Shown here piece after piece: positions 1 through 6,051 of a stretch of DNA of 34,541 nt. Origin of the DNA: a virus; IMG/VR virus record IMGVR_UViG_3300034980_000276, positions 1 through 34,541 of that record. One strand, 5' to 3'. Positions within the stretch are counted from its first letter, which is position 1. Every line of letters starts with the position of its first letter. Made by a program: the position numbers and the translations under genes. The notes below the pieces were generated by a model, which did not search any database, had not been told where the DNA came from, and saw only the letters and a list, made by a program, of their open reading frames with translations.

Positions 1-44
1 GCGGGGACATTCTCGTATCTGGTGATTCTGTTTTTGAAGTTCAT
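1..44 (-). CDS. Truncated hypothetical CDS at the window edge
   Basis: An ATG (44-42) overlaps the TGA stop of the upstream minus-strand gene as ATGA, the usual sign of translational coupling. It is preceded on that strand by an AGAGGA ribosome-binding site about 6 nt away. Only the first 14 residues (MNFKNRITRYENVP) are present before the window ends, so no function can be assigned. It would be the most distal visible gene of the leftward operon. Confidence 0.45.
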   Translation of the reverse strand, partial: MNFKNRITRYENVP

Positions 45-391
45 ATTGCGTCCTCTTTCTCCACGTTATACATTATGACGCGCCGCGTCCAACCCTGAAT
101 GGTAAAATCGTCTTGGGCCGCTAATTTACCTATCTGCTGCCCGATTTCGGGGGTGATCCTAAAGAAAACGGGCATCTCCTTGGACTTCTTACTCAGCTTC
201 ACGCGGGACCTCCATGCAAATACGTCTCCATCATCTGGGCTAGTCTTCTCCATCCATCCACGAATGATCGTCGCTGGGCTGGTCTTCGCCTTCAAGGCAA
301 GTCGGCTGAGGCGCGATGTGTAGATTTGTGGGATATGAGCGCACACTAGCATACTCTGAGACGTATTCTCGGACATTCTTACTTTCGACAT
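41..391 (-). CDS. Tandem ribbon-helix-helix DNA-binding protein (putative)
   Basis: The 116-aa protein holds two similar segments, each a short beta-like strand followed by two helices. The first is at residues 14-48 (strand VCAHIP, then a basic helix, then PATIIRGW). The second is at residues 74-108 (strand VFFRIT, then PEIGQQIGKLA, then FTIQGWTRRV). This is the layout of Arc/CopG ribbon-helix-helix regulators, which normally work as dimers, so a fused copy could act as a single-chain pseudo-dimer. The basic linker (KLSKKSK) separates the halves. The start is uncertain: ATGs exist at 391, 376 and 352, and the first domain begins right after the last. From 391 the gene overlaps the upstream gene by 152 nt in another frame. 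RHH assignment is by pattern, not by search. A transcriptional repressor of the divergent early region is the likeliest role. Confidence 0.6.
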   Translation of the reverse strand: MSKVRMSENTSQSMLVCAHIPQIYTSRLSRLALKAKTSPATIIRGWMEKTSPDDGDVFAWRSRVKLSKKSKEMPVFFRITPEIGQQIGKLAAQDDFTIQGWTRRVIMYNVEKEDAI

Positions 392-758
392 AATTGCTAC
401 TCTGCTTCATGGCCTTGACGACCATGTCTACCAGACTGCCTTTGGTATCTGGAAGGGGGATCAGGTACTCGAACCTTTCCCATAATCGGTGAATATCTGG
501 ATCCAGGAGGTCGGTCGACCAGGAAGCGGTCGCAGGGTAGGAGGCTCCAGACTCGAAAGGCCCTCCGGCTGCACACGGGCAGGCGAAAGCGACGGTCGCG
601 GATCCGGCGATCTCGTCACCATCGAATCCTTCGAGCTTATTGGCTGCTAGATAATTATAGGCTAGGACGTCCCAGCGCATGGCCCACTTTCCGCTGGGCA
701 CTTTTTGCAGGGCTATGGTGCCGCTGCCCCCACATCTTCCGCAGTCTTGGTACGTCAT
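240..758 (-). CDS. Hypothetical protein with CxxCxGSG zinc-type motif
   Basis: The 172-aa protein begins with CGRCGGSGT (Cys7, Cys10) and carries a second Cys pair in FACPCAAGG near residues 59-65. This resembles a DnaJ-type or zinc-ribbon metal site. The middle is rich in aromatic and acidic residues (LWERFEYLIPLP), and the C-terminus is strongly acidic. I do not recognise the family. No Shine-Dalgarno is seen, but a good promoter (765-793) puts the transcription start about at the ATG, so the mRNA is probably leaderless. The last about 50 codons overlap the next gene (41-391) in a different frame, so either both frames are used or the downstream gene starts later than annotated. Confidence 0.6.
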   Translation of the reverse strand: MTYQDCGRCGGSGTIALQKVPSGKWAMRWDVLAYNYLAANKLEGFDGDEIAGSATVAFACPCAAGGPFESGASYPATASWSTDLLDPDIHRLWERFEYLIPLPDTKGSLVDMVVKAMKQSSNYVESKNVREYVSEYASVRSYPTNLHIAPQPTCLEGEDQPSDDHSWMDGED

Positions 759-764
759 GGAAAC

Positions 765-793
765 ACCATAGCAGTAAATGAACCGCGAGTCAA
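765..793 (-). promoter_or_regulatory. Extended -10 promoter giving a leaderless mRNA
   Basis: On the minus strand there is TTGACT (793-788), a 17-nt spacer ending in TGC, and TATGGT (770-765). Only 6 nt separate the -10 from the ATG at 758, so the predicted +1 falls on or next to the start codon. The -35 overlaps the stop codon of the upstream 51-aa ORF. Confidence 0.6.
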
Positions 794-945
794 GTCAAAT
801 CGTCGCCGAAGGCCAAAAAAAACGAAATAATTCCCGCTAGCAGGCCGACCGTCTTCGAAAGAATGTCGTCGGCGGCCACGCTCATGAATAGAAGCACCAA
901 TCCTGGTAGGATCGTCCACTCCCATCCGGGTAAGCCTTTCCTCAT
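790..945 (-). CDS. Small two-TM protein, holin-like candidate
   Basis: This 51-aa ORF is short but looks real. It starts with ATG at 945, overlapping the TGA of the upstream gene as ATGA, which implies coupled translation. The sequence has two hydrophobic stretches (TILPGLVLLFMSVA, residues 11-24, and TVGLLAGIISFFLAF, residues 32-46) separated by a short polar turn (ADDILSK). It also has a basic N-terminus (MRKG) and an acidic end (GDDLT). A small helical hairpin of this size fits a class II holin or another small inner-membrane lysis or exclusion protein. The adjacent spanin-like protein supports a lysis role, but there is no endolysin in the window, so the function is inferred. Confidence 0.5.
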   Translation of the reverse strand: MRKGLPGWEWTILPGLVLLFMSVAADDILSKTVGLLAGIISFFLAFGDDLT

Positions 946-1220
946 ATTCCCGGCGGGCGCTGGATCCTACCCAGAAACCCGCTCAGAACAACGAGCGCAT
1001 CAGTCTGGGCGTCCACTTTCTGGTTCAGTTGCTCAATCTGGATGTGGGTCGCCCTCGCGCCAAGCTTCAAAAACTTGATGTCTTTTTTGGTTACGCCGCA
1101 TTCCTGGTATTTAACCTTTTCGAACTTTTCCGTGTATTTGAAAATCCACCCTGAAATATAGAATACAGCAAAAAAAAGTAGAACTAGGAAAGTGTAGTAG
1201 AACTTATCTTGTTTTAACAT
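942..1220 (-). CDS. Single-TM coiled-coil protein, i-spanin-like candidate
   Basis: This 92-aa protein has a lysine-containing N-terminus (MLKQDKFYY), one strong transmembrane segment (TFLVLLFFAVFYISGWIF, about residues 10-27) and a charged exterior part. Around residues 55-78 it turns into a heptad-like helix (ATHIQIEQLNQKVDAQTDAL). An N-terminal anchor plus coiled coil is the architecture of Rz-type inner-membrane spanins, although this one is shorter. It is the first gene of the leftward cluster and is followed with ATGA coupling by the two-TM protein. The region 5' of it is the structured RNA described at 1251-1539. The Shine-Dalgarno is poor (GGAG lies 12 nt upstream). The lysis assignment is an inference from topology and neighbourhood. 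Confidence 0.5.
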   Translation of the reverse strand: MLKQDKFYYTFLVLLFFAVFYISGWIFKYTEKFEKVKYQECGVTKKDIKFLKLGARATHIQIEQLNQKVDAQTDALVVLSGFLGRIQRPPGI

Positions 1221-1250
1221 AATAACAGTATGCTCCGAGCACTTGCCCTG

Positions 1251-1539
1251 GGCTTGCGATTAGGCAAACCTCTCCCCTACCCAGCAAGCAAAGAAAATTA
1301 AGCTCACCCGGAGAGGAGAATTTGCCATCACCGGCCGTGCCGAGATTAGGCTTCCCGTTTCCCTGGGTTGCAGGCGGGAATAGCAGACTGCTTGGCTCAA
1401 CTTAGCCATCGATGCGTCCTTCTGCTTACCTCTGACGCTGCCCCTGATCGCTACCACAGTGGGGCGCACTGTTTTAGGTCTGCTGCCGTAGTACGACCGG
1501 ACCTAAAGTGGCCGAGTGGTCATTGCCTCGCTCGGTCTG
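1251..1539 (-). ncRNA. Densely structured RNA (leader or ncRNA), unassigned family
   Basis: Almost the whole stretch downstream of the promoter at 1546-1574 folds into perfect or near-perfect stems, given here in + coordinates. They are 1512-1516/1531-1535; 1473-1480/1500-1507 (8 bp); 1456-1461/1467-1472 (6 bp, 5-nt loop); 1414-1418/1434-1438; 1393-1397/1404-1408; and 1352-1357/1375-1380 with an inner 1362-1365/1371-1374. A long helix pairs 1263-1275 with 1310-1316 plus 1321-1326 (13 bp, one 4-nt bulge). That helix extends to 1256-1260/1327-1331 after a 2-nt bulge. No convincing ORF is present. It lies 5' of the spanin-like gene, so it may be a long 5' leader or a separate RNA; I see no clear terminator between it and the gene. 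It does not match the tRNA, tmRNA, RNase P or cobalamin patterns I can recall. Confidence 0.55.
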
Positions 1540-1545
1540 GTGGGG

Positions 1546-1574
1546 ATCATAGCAGACGTTTTCGGCCAATGCAA
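1546..1574 (-). promoter_or_regulatory. Extended -10 promoter driving the structured RNA and leftward cluster
   Basis: On the minus strand there is TTGCAT (1574-1569), a 17-nt spacer ending in TGC, and TATGAT (1551-1546). The predicted start is near 1539, immediately before the first stem of the RNA. A-tracts at about 1590-1620 lie upstream and could act as an UP element shared with the divergent promoter at 1634. Confidence 0.6.
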
Positions 1575-1633
1575 CCAAATCGGGGGTAAATCGTAAAAAA
1601 AAATGAAAAAAATCGAAAACAGCCAATTTTCGC

Positions 1634-1662
1634 TTGACACGCCCGTCTTAATCTGCTAGGTT
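1634..1662 (+). promoter_or_regulatory. Early rightward promoter, leaderless
   Basis: TTGACA (1634-1639), a 17-nt spacer ending in TGC, and TAGGTT (1657-1662). The ATG of the YqaJ gene is at 1670, 7 nt past the -10, so the mRNA should begin at or within a base or two of the start codon. A-rich DNA at 1590-1620 is placed as an UP element. Confidence 0.65.
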
Positions 1663-1669
1663 AGTAGGG

Positions 1670-2593
1670 ATGCATGACAACAAGATCGTCGTATGTGATA
1701 GTGAAGAGGCTTGGCTGAAGGAGCGTTTCCAGGGCGTGGGCGGTTCAGATGCCGCCACAGTCATGGGGGCTAATAAGTGGAACTCGACATATTCCCTTTG
1801 GGCGCTCAGGACCGGCCTGACGACCGACGACTCGGAGCAATCCGAGCCAGCCTTCTGGGGCACCCTCATGGAAGCCCCGATCCGGGATCATTTCCGCCGC
1901 TGCTATGAGATCGAGGTGGTCGAAGACGAGTCCTTTTCTATGCGACTGGACCCAGAGCACGACTTCCTCCGCGCCAGCCTGGACGGATTGATCCCGCCAA
2001 ACCAGGACATGTCCAAGCTGCCATTCGAGGTTGACTCGTCAGCCTGGGGTGTGTATGAAGGAAAGACAGCATCGCAATACATGACAGAGTATTGGGTCGA
2101 TGGGCCGCCGTCAAACTACTACTACCAGGTTCAGCATTACATGATGGTTACGGGTGCCGGGTATGCGATCATATCCACACTCTTTGGAGGGAACCATTAC
2201 GAAGTGTACCTGGTCAAGAAGGACGAAGGCGTGATCGAAATCATGCGGGAGGCCGAGCTTGATTTCTGGCGGCGCATCCAGGAGAAGGACTCCCCGGAGG
2301 TCGACGGCCACACAGAGACGACGAGCACCCTGAACAGCATCTACGACCCAGATCCGGAGAACGAGATTAACTTCACTGATGAGGCGGGGCAATGGGATGA
2401 TAGAATCCAGGTGTTGAAGGGGGTTATAGCCGAATCGACGGACGAGAAGAAAAAACTCGAAAACCAGTTGCGTTCGGAGTTGGGACATGCTACAGTGGGT
2501 TACTTACCAAGTGGGAAGCACAAGTGGACGTATAAGGCGTCCAAAAAGCGGAGCGGCGAAATAACGCGCACGCTCAGGAGATCGAGAGCATAG
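1670..2593 (+). CDS. YqaJ-family viral exonuclease (recombination)
   Basis: This is a 307-aa PD-(D/E)XK nuclease of the YqaJ/lambda-exo-like family, which resects double-stranded ends to 3' single strands for annealing by RecT-type partners. The visible motifs are typical and in order: the GGSDAA turn at residues 24-29, FWGTLMEAPIRD at 62-73, the catalytic Asp in ASLDG (Asp105), the E-x-K pair in VYEGKT (Glu130, Lys132) and the YYQVQHYM helix at 151-158. The basic C-terminus (KWTYKASKKR) also fits the family. It is the first gene of the rightward operon, and the partner annealase follows with no gap. Translation probably starts on a leaderless message, since no Shine-Dalgarno precedes the ATG. 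Confidence 0.9.
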   Translation: MHDNKIVVCDSEEAWLKERFQGVGGSDAATVMGANKWNSTYSLWALRTGLTTDDSEQSEPAFWGTLMEAPIRDHFRRCYEIEVVEDESFSMRLDPEHDFLRASLDGLIPPNQDMSKLPFEVDSSAWGVYEGKTASQYMTEYWVDGPPSNYYYQVQHYMMVTGAGYAIISTLFGGNHYEVYLVKKDEGVIEIMREAELDFWRRIQEKDSPEVDGHTETTSTLNSIYDPDPENEINFTDEAGQWDDRIQVLKGVIAESTDEKKKLENQLRSELGHATVGYLPSGKHKWTYKASKKRSGEITRTLRRSRA

Positions 2594-3226
2594 ATGGCAT
2601 TTGACATGAAGCAAGCGAGTGATTTTATTGGCGAAGCGATGGCCAGCGGGTTTGCCCGTGGTTGGTATGTGGACCTGCGTTACGAGAAGGATGACTTCCG
2701 TCGGACGTCTGGCTCCAACCCGACCATTGAGCATATCCCTGCCGACGGCGACCGAGGCAAGTTCATGGGGGCGTATTCAATCGTAACCCTTTCGACTGGC
2801 TTCGTGGGCATTGAGTACATGCCCGCCGAGGACATCGAGAAAGCCAAGAAGCAGAGCAAGCGTAATGGCCCCGGCTCACCATGGTCGACATGGTTCGGTG
2901 AAATGGCCAAAAAGTGCGTGGTGAAACGCCACGCTAAAAGATTCCTTCCCAGCGGAGAACAGTTCGATAAGTTCCGCCGCATGGTGGAGGACGATAACGA
3001 GGAGTACCGTGAAGGCGCCCCTCAACAGGCTCCTGGGAACAGCGAGAAGTACATCTCTGGCCACCGACGGGTGGAACTGTGGAATGCGACGAAAGCCAAG
3101 TTTGGCGACGACGAAGAAGCAGCAGCGGTTGGACTCAGAGCGTTGTTTGAGGAGAATTCAGTAGAAGACAAGACGAAGATCACCCCGGTGCAGTTCACCG
3201 CGATGATGAAGACTCTAACGGAATAA
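2594..3226 (+). CDS. RecT-like ssDNA annealing protein, N-terminally short
   Basis: The 210-aa protein matches the middle and end of RecT/Bet-like annealases, which pair complementary single strands made by the exonuclease. Visible marks are WYVDLRYEKDDF at residues 24-35, then PTIEHIP, AYSIVTL and a GIEYMPAEDIEKA strand-helix at 72-84. The RecT signature WSTWFGEMAKKCVVKRHAK follows at 97-115, then FLPS. Family members are usually about 260-300 aa and have roughly 80-90 residues before the first of these motifs, which are missing here. The upstream YqaJ gene ends normally one codon before this ATG, so no lost N-terminus is hidden by a simple frameshift. AGGAG lies about 14 nt upstream. The tail (residues 150-210) is charged and helical. 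Confidence 0.75.
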   Translation: MAFDMKQASDFIGEAMASGFARGWYVDLRYEKDDFRRTSGSNPTIEHIPADGDRGKFMGAYSIVTLSTGFVGIEYMPAEDIEKAKKQSKRNGPGSPWSTWFGEMAKKCVVKRHAKRFLPSGEQFDKFRRMVEDDNEEYREGAPQQAPGNSEKYISGHRRVELWNATKAKFGDDEEAAAVGLRALFEENSVEDKTKITPVQFTAMMKTLTE

Positions 3227-3235
3227 GGAAAATAA

Positions 3236-3616
3236 ATGTCCAGAAATGAAGCAAATCTAGATGGTAATCTAGGCAAAGACCCCGATGTTAGAACGACTGC
3301 TAACGGTAAGAAGTTCGCGAGATTCTCGCTGGCTACTTCCCGCAAGTGGAAAGATAAGGACGGGGAACAGCAAGAGTCGACGGAATGGCACAACATTGTT
3401 TGTTGGGGCTGGTCCGCCGACGTCGCCGAGACGTTGAGGAAAGGTGACCGCGCATTGGTCACTGGACGGATTCAGAACAGGAAGTATGAGAAGGACGGTC
3501 AGGATTGTTACATCACCGAAATTAACTGCTTCACGTTAGGAACGGTTCCGCGTACTGAGCGTAACGATAGTTACAACGATGTCGCGCCTGAACCTAAGGG
3601 CGATATACCTTTCTAA
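3236..3616 (+). CDS. ssb: Single-stranded DNA-binding protein
   Basis: This 126-aa OB-fold protein shows the SSB pattern throughout. It has an N-terminal strand with NLGKDPDVRTTANGK (residues 11-25), the ARFSLATSRKWKDK segment (28-41) and the EWHNIVCWGWSADVAETL motif (50-67). KGDRALVTGRIQNRKYEKDG (69-88) follows. The C-terminus is acidic and ends in GDIPF, close to the bacterial SSB tip DDIPF that docks partner proteins. A clear AAGGA precedes the ATG by 6 nt. It follows the exonuclease and annealase, so it probably coats the single strands they create and use. The linker is short, which is common for phage SSBs. Confidence 0.93.
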   Translation: MSRNEANLDGNLGKDPDVRTTANGKKFARFSLATSRKWKDKDGEQQESTEWHNIVCWGWSADVAETLRKGDRALVTGRIQNRKYEKDGQDCYITEINCFTLGTVPRTERNDSYNDVAPEPKGDIPF

Positions 3617-3617
3617 A

Positions 3618-4151
3618 ATGATCTGCCCTAAGTGCAGTGAAAATCGTACTCAGAGAGATTTCGTCGGTGGAGATAAGGTTTGTATACCTTGCAACACTGG
3701 CGAACTCTCGAAGTACGATATGAGTTCAGAAGCTCGTAGGGTCCTTAATTCTGTAACAAGAGTTAATGACACAGAGAATATATCGACAGATAAGGCTTTT
3801 TTCAAGTTTGGCGGCGAGATGCTTTTAGTGCTAAAGATAGTATCAGGCGCTATAGACACCTTGCTTGAGAAACCGAAAAACGATATAGAAGAAATCTACG
3901 AGTGGCTGAATGACTGGGATTGGGTCGCTGAGAGCGACCCCGGTCGAGACTGGAGTTTCGACTGGTGTGTGGGTATGCTTGCGCTGACGCGGGCGCGATA
4001 TGATGCAGGCAAACTTAGAGAGAGGGTGCAGGCTAATGCCTACGACTACAACAAAGTTTGCGAGATGAAGGAAAGAGCCATACGAGGGTTGGCCAGTCAG
4101 AAGGGGGCCGTCTTATGGAACGATGGCAAACTGGAAGGAAGAGAAGCTTGA
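3618..4151 (+). CDS. Hypothetical protein with N-terminal zinc ribbon
   Basis: The 177-aa protein (from ATG 3618) starts with MICPKC, followed by a second pair in VCIPC about 18 residues later. This C-x2-C...C-x2-C arrangement is a zinc ribbon. The rest is helical. The C-terminal half has WLNDWDWVAESD and WSFDWCVGML, an arrangement that recalls small phage proteins with a 'W..sD...SF..vC..L' pattern; the protein at 4643 has a similar part. A longer in-frame start exists at 3579 inside ssb, but 3618 is preferred because the zinc ribbon then begins at the N-terminus and the gene starts just after the ssb stop. The function is unknown; a nucleic-acid-binding accessory protein is plausible. Confidence 0.65.
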   Translation: MICPKCSENRTQRDFVGGDKVCIPCNTGELSKYDMSSEARRVLNSVTRVNDTENISTDKAFFKFGGEMLLVLKIVSGAIDTLLEKPKNDIEEIYEWLNDWDWVAESDPGRDWSFDWCVGMLALTRARYDAGKLRERVQANAYDYNKVCEMKERAIRGLASQKGAVLWNDGKLEGREA

Positions 4152-4653
4152 CGACTACTCCGTAATTGGGGTAGACGTTGGAAGTACGGCAACGGGCTTC
4201 TGTCGAATTCGGCAGGGGCTCGTTGCTACACATCAGATTAGGCCCAAGGGCGATCTACTCGAAAGGTGCATCGCTATCAGGGCTGAGTTGCGCCTGCTGC
4301 TTGCCGGTTCCGGCAAGGTCGACATCATTTGTGTAGAAAAGCCCTATTCTATGGGCATGAAGGCCGCCAAGGCCCTCGCCGCTGCATCGATATTCATCGA
4401 AGAGGCGATCTACCAAGAACTCCTCACCGACAAGATGGTCATGGTCCCGCCTGCTGTGTGGCAGAAGTACGTGCGCGATAATGTGCCTGGGCTAGACCTG
4501 AAGAACCCTGGCCGCATCAAGGGCAAGACCAAGAAGGTCCTCCACACGGCCCTTTCCGCATCTGTGGCTCCTGGCATATCGACAGACGAGTCGGACGCTT
4601 ACTGGCTGGCCAGGTATGGTTACGACCTCAAAGGAAAAGAGGGTGCAAACTAA
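4123..4653 (+). CDS. RuvC-like Holliday junction resolvase
   Basis: This 176-aa RNase H-fold nuclease would resolve branched DNA made during phage recombination or before packaging. The acidic catalytic set is visible. Asp18 is in IGVDVGSTATGF, Glu72 is in IICVEKPYS, and Asp155 and Asp158 are in TDESDAYWLARYG. The spacing fits RuvC and its phage relatives. A basic stretch (GRIKGKTKK) before the last motif could contact DNA. It overlaps the preceding gene by 29 nt and the following one slightly. Its place after YqaJ, RecT and SSB supports a recombination module. Confidence 0.85.
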   Translation: MANWKEEKLDDYSVIGVDVGSTATGFCRIRQGLVATHQIRPKGDLLERCIAIRAELRLLLAGSGKVDIICVEKPYSMGMKAAKALAAASIFIEEAIYQELLTDKMVMVPPAVWQKYVRDNVPGLDLKNPGRIKGKTKKVLHTALSASVAPGISTDESDAYWLARYGYDLKGKEGAN

Positions 4654-4966
4654 AAAAGATGATAACTCGTCATGGTCGCTGATTGGCGGCGAATGGCCGA
4701 CAGATATTGAGGGTGCGTCCGGGGAGAAGCGTTTAGCCTACGGGCTTTTGCGCGGAGCCATAGAAACGCTGGTTTTAAGGAAGGATGGGTATCTGAGGCA
4801 CCCAGACATAGAGGGGCTTTCTATAACCGACGACTACTGGAATGCACGAGGGTGGATAATGAGCGATGACTTTGAGACGGAGAACATGGAGATAAGGGGA
4901 GTTTGTAAGTCCGTTGGGATCGAGCTTGAAGGACTTAGGGGGTTAATAAGATCAGCAAAGCTATGA
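4643..4966 (+). CDS. Small phage protein of unknown function
   Basis: The 107-aa protein starts at GTG 4643, chosen because AAGGA lies 7 nt upstream; an in-frame ATG at 4616 would add 9 residues and increase the overlap with the resolvase gene. The sequence has a helix LAYGLLRGAIETLVL, then ARGWIMSDDFETEN, and a HTH-like end with VCKSVGIELEGLRGLI. The pattern 'A..WI.sDd ... vC..lgie...lR' recurs in small phage and prophage proteins whose role I do not know. The second half resembles part of the zinc-ribbon protein at 3618, so the two may be distant paralogues. Confidence 0.7.
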   Translation: MQTKKDDNSSWSLIGGEWPTDIEGASGEKRLAYGLLRGAIETLVLRKDGYLRHPDIEGLSITDDYWNARGWIMSDDFETENMEIRGVCKSVGIELEGLRGLIRSAKL

Positions 4967-5241
4967 GATATGGGTTTAAGGAGTGGGTTAAACATCAGCC
5001 GTGTGAAAACTGCGGCGCATATGGTTGCGACCCTGACCACAACCCCACGCGGGGTAGTCGCGCCAACCTGGACCACGATCTGGTGATACCGCTGTGCCGG
5101 GAGTGCCACTCGCTAAAGGGTAACGTCGGCGACAAGACATTCGCGAGGGATTGCTTAAAAAGGGATTACCAGGACATCATCTTTAGACTGTTCGGTAGTT
5201 ATGCATTTGACGTCATGCAAGGGAAATTAAAGAAGTGGTAA
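4963..5241 (+). CDS. HNH-type zinc-binding protein (Ref/DUF968-like)
   Basis: The 92-aa protein has CENCG near the N-terminus, then DPDHNPTRG and HDLVIPLCRECHSLKG. The C-x2-C, DH and C-x2-CH elements match small HNH/treble-clef nucleases such as the DUF968, Ref and NinG-like phage proteins. In phages these sit in recombination operons and are thought to cut or bind branched DNA. The His in DPDH is the candidate catalytic residue. Its ATG overlaps the upstream TGA as ATGA, so translation is coupled. Nuclease activity is inferred from motifs only. Confidence 0.75.
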   Translation: MRYGFKEWVKHQPCENCGAYGCDPDHNPTRGSRANLDHDLVIPLCRECHSLKGNVGDKTFARDCLKRDYQDIIFRLFGSYAFDVMQGKLKKW

Positions 5242-5801
5242 CAGATACGTGGTACGACACCGTTGACCAATTGGAAAACCTAGACGAGATTTATTCTGTG
5301 GCGACGGAGGCCAAGCAGGCCCGGTCGGCGTGCGACTGGATCCTGGGTGAGCTTGCTATCAAGGCAACGCGGGCGGACGTCAGTGACGGCGCGACCACGA
5401 GCCTGAAACACTTCGCCGGGTCCGTCAACGAATCATATGGTAAGATTAAAGACGCCGCGATGGTAGTTAAGAACGTTAGCCGTGAGATGCGCAGCGAGTT
5501 CCTGACGTTAGATTATGGGCACTGGCGCGAGATAGTTAAGCGCTGCTCTAGCGGGCAGGACATCCGTTTCTGGGCCGAAAAGGCTGAGGACGAAGGGCTT
5601 ACGGTCGGCAAGCTACGCGAGCAGCTTACCGGCGAGAAGGAAGTCAGTTACGAATCGATCATGAAGAGGATCTGCAAAGATCTGGCTGTGATCAGCGGTA
5701 ATATAAGCACCGCCGAAAAGGAAGACTTAGGAGGAATGGGTGGACTTGAAGAAGCAATCAGAGCTTTTAGAAGCGCTAGAGAAGCTGTCGGCGGCTTGTG
5801 A
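5235..5801 (+). CDS. Helical hypothetical protein, possible DNA-binding accessory
   Basis: The 188-aa protein begins at GTG 5235, overlapping the previous stop by 7 nt. It is mostly helical: WILGELAIKA (about residues 35-44), then SYGKIKDAAMVVKNV, LDYGHWREIVKRC, and FWAEKAEDEGLTVGKLREQL at about 112-131. The order 'W.lGel ... S..kl....v ... L...H...v ... W...A...g.tv..LR..l' resembles helical proteins common in actinobacterial and phage genomes that may bind DNA through HTH-like units. I do not know a demonstrated function. It sits between the HNH protein and a coiled-coil protein. Confidence 0.7.
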   Translation: MVTDTWYDTVDQLENLDEIYSVATEAKQARSACDWILGELAIKATRADVSDGATTSLKHFAGSVNESYGKIKDAAMVVKNVSREMRSEFLTLDYGHWREIVKRCSSGQDIRFWAEKAEDEGLTVGKLREQLTGEKEVSYESIMKRICKDLAVISGNISTAEKEDLGGMGGLEEAIRAFRSAREAVGGL

Positions 5802-6051
5802 GCTAGTGGTCAAGGCGGATGCGTCTATGGGGGCCTTAAGAGCTAGGCTCGATAAGGCGTCGGCTGTTCAGGAGGTGATGTTTAACGCGCTTGCTGAACG
5901 ACTGGACACACTGGAGCTAGGCTTGGTCGCGACACAGAACGCGATCAATGAGGACAGGGAGACGATCAATCTGTATGGTGAAGCATTAACGTTGTTGGAC
6001 GCGAGGGTGTCACAGTTAGAGATTGACTCCAGTGGCGTACTACCTAACTGA
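5740..6051 (+). CDS. Small coiled-coil protein
   Basis: This 103-aa protein starts with GTG 5740, supported by a strong GGAGG 5-6 nt upstream. It is almost wholly helical with heptad-like runs (LLEALEKLSAACELVV, LAERLDTLELGLVATQNAI, LLDARVSQLEI). The high Ala/Leu/Glu content and lack of catalytic-looking residues suggest an oligomeric structural or regulatory role. It overlaps the preceding gene by 62 nt in another frame, which is long but consistent with the strong Shine-Dalgarno. No family is recognised. Confidence 0.7.
   Translation: MDLKKQSELLEALEKLSAACELVVKADASMGALRARLDKASAVQEVMFNALAERLDTLELGLVATQNAINEDRETINLYGEALTLLDARVSQLEIDSSGVLPN

Noticed and set aside
1260-1469. 69-codon minus frame inside the structured RNA
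   Set aside because: No good start signal and unlikely composition; the stems explain the region better.
1221-1669. Possible group I intron, tmRNA, RNase P or tRNA
   Set aside because: I could not find the core signatures (P7/G site, tmRNA ends, T-loop GTTCGA) and kept it as an unassigned structured RNA.
2488-2593. Lost N-terminus of RecT hidden by a frameshift
   Set aside because: The upstream sequence is the normal C-terminus of YqaJ in frame; no RecT-like segment is seen in another frame.
3579-3617. Earlier start for the zinc-ribbon protein
   Set aside because: It would overlap ssb and place 13 unrelated residues before a zinc ribbon that normally begins at the N-terminus.
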